Program-made: the position numbers and the translations under genes
NCBI GenBank assembly: GCA_009741485.1
Contig: CM019219.1
Span: 254,697 to 318,696, forward strand
Source of the DNA: Malurus cyaneus samueli
Lineage: Eukaryota; Chordata; Aves; Passeriformes; Maluridae
Direction: 5' to 3'
Length of the DNA stretch: 64,000 nt
The notes under the pieces: model-generated
What the model was told of the DNA's origin: nothing
What the model saw: only the letters and a program-made list of their open reading frames with translations
Database searches by the model: none
Part shown: in pieces, positions 57,831 through 64,000 of the stretch
How positions within the stretch are numbered: the first letter of the stretch is position 1
How the letters are laid out: every line of letters begins with the position of its first letter

Positions 57831-58084
57831 GGGACAAATTGCTTATTAACAGTCGGGAAAGAGCGGCGGTTTCCTTCTTTCTTCTTTCTTTCCCTGTTTT
57901 CATTCCGGCATGGCCCCCAGCTACGCTCGGGGCAGCCTCACCGCCCAGCAGTTTTCCCTTCATTTCAATATCCTAAAGAAAATGCAAATCACCACGCTGT
58001 GGCCTTTTTAAAAAGTTAAATTAGCAACAGCTTTAAGTGACTCCATTAGCATGGAAAACATACAAATGTTTAATGTGGGAATAG

Positions 58085-58660
58085 CCTGGCTTTTGGAGCT
58101 CTGCGAGCGCGGAGAGCGGGTGGGCTGGCGCGAGCCCAGCTCGGGGGTCCCCCGCTGCAGCACCCCGAGCCCCGCCGGGCCGGGGCCGGGGAGGCACCGG
58201 GCGGCTCCCCCGCAGCTCCCGCGCCGCGCCCCGCTCCCAAGGCTTTAATTATTTACAGGAGCGCCGTGCCTTGCGGAAATCGCGAGGCAGCTCGGGGCCG
58301 AGGGGACGGGGACCTTCCTCCGGTGCGTGTCCCCCTCGGGTTGTCCTGTCCCACTCTGGCCGAGCGCCGCGGTGCCCGGAGCCGCTACCCGGGGCTCTCC
58401 CGCAGCTCCGCCGTGCTGGAGCGGGCTGTGCTCACCCGGCCGGCCCGGGGCTGCACCGCCGCTCGCCTCGGGGACAAAAGTGATTGCGACAGAGGGAAGT
58501 TTTGCTCCGCGAGTGCGGCGGGGCGAGCGGCCCGTTCCGCGGGGCTCCGCCGGTTGTCCGCGCCCGGTCCGTGCGGGAGCCCCGCGCCGCGGGTGTTTCC
58601 CGTGCGCTGGCGGAGGATGTTCCCGGATCCCTGCAGGGCAGAGCGAGCCCTGACCACGAA
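58085..58660. promoter_or_regulatory. CpG island 3 upstream of EBF3
   Basis: CpG-dense block ending near 'gagccctgaccacgaaagagttaagg'. No recognised coding exon. Confidence 0.55.
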
Positions 58661-58664
58661 AGAG

Positions 58665-58990
58665 TTAAGGTTTCTATTATTCAGTCGAGGTCTTGTTAGG
58701 ATGTAATCTGCATTTTCTAACTACTGCGTAATAAAAAGTGAGAAGTTTTGAGACACCTTTCTTGATTATACCTTTGGCGATACTTTAGGTTTTACATTTA
58801 ATTTGCATTTTGTTCTTAGTGAATATTGAAGTCTTGAGTGGAGGATTGAATTTTATTAGGACATCTGGACTGACAATATCAAATCAGACACCAACGTCCC
58901 AAAGCATGCTAAAATTTCAGAGTTAATTAGAACGAAGTGTGTTTAATTAAAGCCAATTATAATATCTGAAATTATCTGATCGATCCTTGT
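58665..58990. other. Candidate conserved noncoding element
   Basis: AT-rich unique block: TTTAATTTGCATTTTG (octamer-like), GGATTGAATTTTATTAGG, GTTTAATTAAAGCC. It sits between two CpG islands. Confidence 0.45.
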
Positions 58991-59029
58991 TTGTTCATTT
59001 GGAGTCAGTTTATATTGTTCTCGCCGCAC

Positions 59030-59360
59030 GATGGGACCTGTCCGGCCGCCACTCCCCGCGGCCCCGCTGCGCCGCCGCGCTCCTCGCGCGGGACGGCTCC
59101 CCTCCCGCCTGCGCGGCTCCGGGACCCCCAGCCCCTTCCGGGGCCCCGGGGACAAGACACGCGGCCCCGGCGCATCCCGGGCCGCGGCCCCGCATCCCGC
59201 GGGGACCGGGAGGGCAGCGCCCGCGCCGCGCCCTCGGCGCCGGGGACCGGGCAGCGCCCGCGGGAGTTTTTTCCGAGGAAAAGCTCCCCTTGGCCCACGA
59301 CTACCAGGGCTGGCTCTCGGGCACGGCGGAAATTTACGCCGTTTTTTCTTTATATATTCC

Positions 59361-59398
<38 letters not shown>

Positions 59399-60120
59399 AC
59401 TAATTTTGGTGTAACAATATCGGGGCGCAGAGCCGCGGAAGAGCGCCGGGGCAGCGCAGCGCCAAGCTCCAGTTTGGATAAAACAGCCCTGCACCCACAG
59501 GGAGTTCCGCGACCCCGAGCCGTACCCACCACCCCGTCGCGCACTCTGGCCGGGCCGCGCAGGGGCGCGGGGTGCGCGGCGGCGCCGATGAGACACACAG
59601 GGCCAGCAGATACGGCCAGGGCAGGGACAGGGACAACCTCTCCGCGCCCTGCACCGAGCCCCGGAGCCGCTTGCCGCCCTGCGGTCTGCGCGGAGCGCGG
59701 GCAGCTCGGCCCCCTGCCCGTCCGCGCTCCCGCGGGGCGGGCGGCACATGCGGGCGGCTGGACCGCCTGCCGGCCCCGTGCGCTTTCCGCGGGCCGGGAT
59801 GCTCAGAAGTGAATTGCAGGCTTGAAATCAGCCCGAAGCGGTGAATCCATCCCGAAAGGCAGGGCCGGGCGGTGCGGGTGTCCCGGCCCTCCCGCAATCC
59901 CTGCCCTTGCGGGGCTCTGGGGCCCGGGCTGGCGGCGGCGGGGCCGGTGTGTCCCAAAGCACCGGGAGCGCCCGCCTCGGCTCCGCTCCGCTCCTGGGCC
60001 CCGTCGGCCTCTGCCCCCGGCAAGGATGCGCGACCCCCGCGCAGGGCCGGGCCGGGCCCCCGCGGCGCTGCGCCCCCGCGCTGATAAGCGCCTGCCGGAA
60101 TGAACGCCCTGAAGCAGCGG
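59030..60120. promoter_or_regulatory. CpG island 4 upstream of EBF3
   Basis: Over a kilobase of CpG-dense sequence, interrupted at 59364-59393 by a 30-T run. Long open frames on both strands are compositional. Confidence 0.55.
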
Positions 60121-60649
60121 CCGCGGGGCCGCCGTACCTGAAAACACACGAAAATACAAATTTACCCGAAAATACCAGTTTCTCCTCCTGCAGCACGGGA
60201 GTTTGGAAAGATTCGCTTCGGTTATACCGGGCATAAATTACGCCCGGTATAACCCAGAGCGTTGGTAATGAAGGAGCCTTCCAATAATAAAATTGAAATA
60301 TGGACCTTGGCGAGCTGCGGGGGCCCGGCCGAGCCCTCCGAGAGCAGGGCCGGGGCCGCCGCTCCCCGCTCCCACCGCAACTTCCCGCTGGGAAAGTTTG
60401 TGCGGTGGGAAGCGCCGAGCTGGGCAGCTCGGGGCCGGCCCACGGCCAAGGAAATAGCGAAATTACAGAAATCCCGCTCTCCAACTTTGGGTGATTAACC
60501 GTGAAGAGAAATAAATAAGAAATAATAATAGGAAAAAAAATAAAAGTGAAATGATTGAGATAATAGTCCCGAGGGGATTGTCCCGAGGGGGGAAAAAAAA
60601 TAAAATAATAAAGTTTCTGGAATATTCTCAGGGCGGCGGGGGATAAGTA

Positions 60650-61265
60650 TCAATTTAAGCGCCGCAAAGCGCGGGTTCCGTGTCGGCCGCGGTGCGGGCA
60701 GGAACGAAGCGCGCGGGGGCGCGGCGGGCTGCCCGCCCGGCGGTGCGGGGGGCGCGGAGCGGGGCCGGGCCGGCCGGGGACAGCTGGCTGCGCCATCTGA
60801 GCGGCTCCGCCGTGACATCTGGGACCCGCTGGTGTGTGGCACGCGCATCGCTTGATGTCGCTATTTAAATGCAAATTGCGGGGGATCACTGAAGCTCACC
60901 CCGTAAATTCACACAAAAGGAGACGGCTGCCGGAGGAGAGGAGGAGGAGAGTGGAAAAGGAGGAGAGGAGAGGGCCGCGGAGCCGGGAGGCCGGGCCGCC
61001 CCGCACCGCGCACACCCCTGCCCGCCCGGCGCCGGCCGCGCCCCGCTCCGCGCCGCTCCCGCGCAAGGTCGCCCGCCGGGGCCGCTCTCCCTCTGCCCGG
61101 AGCGGCCGGGGTTCGGGGAGCCCGGCCGCCGCTCCCCTCCCTCCGGCCGGCGGAACAGCCAGAACTGTCGGGCGGGCGCCCCGGGGATGCCGCTGGAGCG
61201 GTGCGGGCGGTGCGGCGCAGCAGCAGCAGCAGCCCGGGCGGGCTCCCGCCGCCGGCAGCTCCAGC
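60650..61265. promoter_or_regulatory. CpG island 5 upstream of EBF3, ending in a poly(A) tract
   Basis: CpG-dense sequence, including (CAG)n-like 'gcagcagcagcagc' near 61216. A 27-A run follows at 61279-61305, where the composition becomes AT-rich. Confidence 0.55.
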
Positions 61266-61305
61266 CAGCCAGAGTGACAAAAAAAAAAAAAAAAAAAAAA
61301 AAAAA

Positions 61306-61740
61306 GATAAAGTTGTTGAATGATAAAGACCGTATTTTCCACGCTTTGGGTGCAGGACCAGATGATCTAGAAAATGAGCTGAAATAGATTCAGGCTCAGA
61401 GCCTGTTGTGAGGAGCAGCTGATTCCCCATTCCTGGCCAGATGGCTTCTGAACACAGATTTGCATTCATTTTCGCTTAATATCGTCCAAAATAGTGGGGC
61501 AGCTGCATTTGTTGTCAAAAAGGTTTAAAACTCCCTTTCTTTCTGGGGCAGGATCGTTACCTTATGTGATGGGCTTATGGAACTTTTTTTTTTTCTCCCC
61601 TCCTTAGTCAACAGTATCAGATTTAAAAGGATTTGTTTTAAAACCTTCTAATTTGGTAATCAGATTTAAATCGCCTTGGCGCGTGTAATCTGAATTAAAG
61701 ATACTGTAAATGATTTTAAGCTTTCGTTAGCGGAGGGGAA
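61306..61740. other. Candidate conserved noncoding element
   Basis: AT-rich unique block with GGTAATCAGATTTAAATCGCC and TCTGAATTAAAGATAC. No gene. Confidence 0.4.
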
Positions 61741-61929
61741 GCCCCAAGTTCGGCGTTGTTCATTTGAGGAAATATCTCACAATAAAAGCGGTGTTGGGCA
61801 TTTTTTACCTTATTTTTAGGAGGGAGGATTTTGCGGGCTGGGGGGACCCGCAGCCCCCAGCGCCCGCTCGAGGTCCCCAAATGTGTCGGTGCCACCAAAT
61901 GCCACCGCGAGCATGGCATTGTTTGGGAA

Positions 61930-62450
61930 CTTTGGTATCTCTCTGTGCGCGATAAAAGTGTTTGGGTTTGTAATCTGCTCTACTGTACCTCAAAAGCTCC
62001 GGGCTGATTATGAATACAGGAATTTTCTTTTAATTTCTCATGAATAGTTTCCATACACTTTGATTTAAGGTTATTAACATTCTATAGACAGTGGCATCTT
62101 TAATATGTGGCGATCGCTTCTAAAGACTAATCTCATTACCCTCAAATAGTCATAAAATATGATTTTATTATACTTACGTATTTAATTAGACGGCCAGCAA
62201 TGTAATGGATTTTGAGATCGGGTAGAGCAACAGCTTTGATAATTCACTTATCTTTGGCAATAGTCATTAACCCCCAACACCAGCAAAATAGATTGCTTTC
62301 TAACACATCCTTTTTTTTTTTTTCCCCTTTTCCCTCACCCCTCGGAGAAGGGATACTGATAACACAAATCGGGACTTTCGATTTTCACCGAATCATTCAG
62401 ATAAGAACGCCGATTTTCCACGAGTTAGGGAAATACTAATGCAGGGACTT
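61930..62450. other. Candidate conserved noncoding element close to EBF3
   Basis: Long repeat-poor AT-rich block rich in developmental-factor-like words: CTAATCTCATTACC, GTATTTAATTAGACGGCC, CAATGTAATGGATT, CCGAATCATTCAG. It ends about 1.2 kb before the EBF3 start codon. By eye it is the best enhancer candidate in the window. Confidence 0.5.
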
Positions 62451-62739
62451 TGGAAATCCACAAAAAAAATAAATACCAAAAAAAAAGTAAAAAAAAAAAA
62501 ATAAAAGGAAGTCGTAGCCCATACTGGGCGGAAAAGCTCATCACTTGAGAAAAATATAGATATAAAACAGCAATATAGATAGAAAGATAAATAAATATAT
62601 AAAAAGATATATAAATACAGGAAAAGATATATAAATATATATTGATATGGAGATATATAATTAGATGGACAAGGCGGACCCCAGGGGCTCTATTGTGTGC
62701 GCACATGAATCTCAAACACAGGTATTCTGGCCATGTCCG

Positions 62740-63145
62740 CTCTGCATTTATAGGCGCGGCGATCGCGGAGGGCGCACCCGCATGCCACCCTTTGTCCGGC
62801 CCCAAGCCCGCACCCCAAACATCCATCCCGCGCTCCCCCGGCCGCAGCCGCTCCCGGCCCGTGCGTTCGCTGTCGCTGTCGCTGTCGCTGTCCCCTCCGC
62901 GGGGGGGGGGGGGTCTGGGGGGGTCGGCGCGCGCCGGACCCCGCGCTCCATAATGGCGTGGCCACGCCCTCTGGCACTCATCGATGACGCCACGTCTCCC
63001 GCGGGGCGGGGCCCGGCCCCGGGAAGGGGCGCGCTCCTCGGGGAAGGAGGGCCGGGCTCTGCGCGCCTCCGTCCATTCCGCGAGCCGCCACGGGCCCGCG
63101 CCCCGTTCTCCCGTTGCCCGGCAACACCTCCGCGGTAATCAGGAT
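62740..63145 (+). promoter_or_regulatory. EBF3: CpG island 6, probable EBF3 promoter
   Basis: CpG-dense, with a GC box (GGGGCGGGGC near 63003-63012), a YY1-like AATGGCG near 62953, and a CRE-like ATGACGCCAC near 62983. It also holds a (TGTCGC)n run near 62868-62892 and a G13 run near 62900. It lies 540-940 bases before the EBF3 ATG, and no TATA box is clear. Promoter role is inferred from position and composition. Confidence 0.6.
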
Positions 63146-63181
63146 TTTTTTTTTTTTCCCCCGTTTATTGTCTTTTGACAG

Positions 63182-64000
<819 letters not shown>

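Noticed and set aside
58943..60484. Several Arg/Pro/Gly-rich reverse frames of 200-270 codons
   Set aside because: GC composition of CpG island 4; they run through a 30-T tract and overlap each other.

Overview
The window is vertebrate nuclear DNA, almost certainly from a bird. It holds many remnants of one interspersed repeat whose wording matches avian CR1 LINE 3' ends, very many GC-rich minisatellites, isolated short exons with GT/AG borders, and GC-rich CpG-island-like stretches. A passerine-like neoavian is plausible but not shown. It is not a bacterial or viral window, and nearly all open frames longer than 60 codons are chance frames through minisatellites or CpG islands.

Three conserved genes are represented, all reading on the + strand as assembled. 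(1) GLRX3 (glutaredoxin 3 / PICOT): exon 1 at 7373-7440 and exon 2 at 9391-9499, with no further exon seen. (2) A probable ortholog of human C10orf143, a small uncharacterised protein, in about five exons between 16490 and 19474. (3) EBF3 (a COE/EBF transcription factor): exon 1 coding part at 63681-63814, with the rest beyond the right edge.

Layout: 1-7100 is a run of minisatellites (units of about 58, 21, 22, 44 and 21 bp) with small unique islands. 7110-7347 is a 19-bp-phased array of nine CACGTG E-boxes directly in front of GLRX3. Intron 1 and the start of intron 2 of GLRX3 are mostly satellite. 13276-13300 is an assembly gap of 25 N. 13301-14130 is an indel-rich second copy of 2780-3620. 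15800-16750 is a CpG-rich island holding the first C10orf143 exon. 19.5-55 kb is a gene-poor interval of CR1 fragments, satellites and AT-rich unique blocks that look like candidate conserved noncoding elements. 55.9-63.2 kb is a cluster of CpG islands alternating with AT-rich unique blocks leading into EBF3.

In human, as I recall the map, EBF3 and C10orf143 point one way and GLRX3 points the other, head to head with C10orf143. Here GLRX3 is tandem, lacks exons 3 onward, and is separated from the others by a gap flanked by duplicated sequence. The most likely reading is a misoriented or misjoined contig left of 13276, rather than a biological inversion. I found no unknown multi-gene system. 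The best leads are the small cysteine/histidine protein gene, the E-box minisatellite promoter, the higher-order heptamer satellite, and the assembly evidence.
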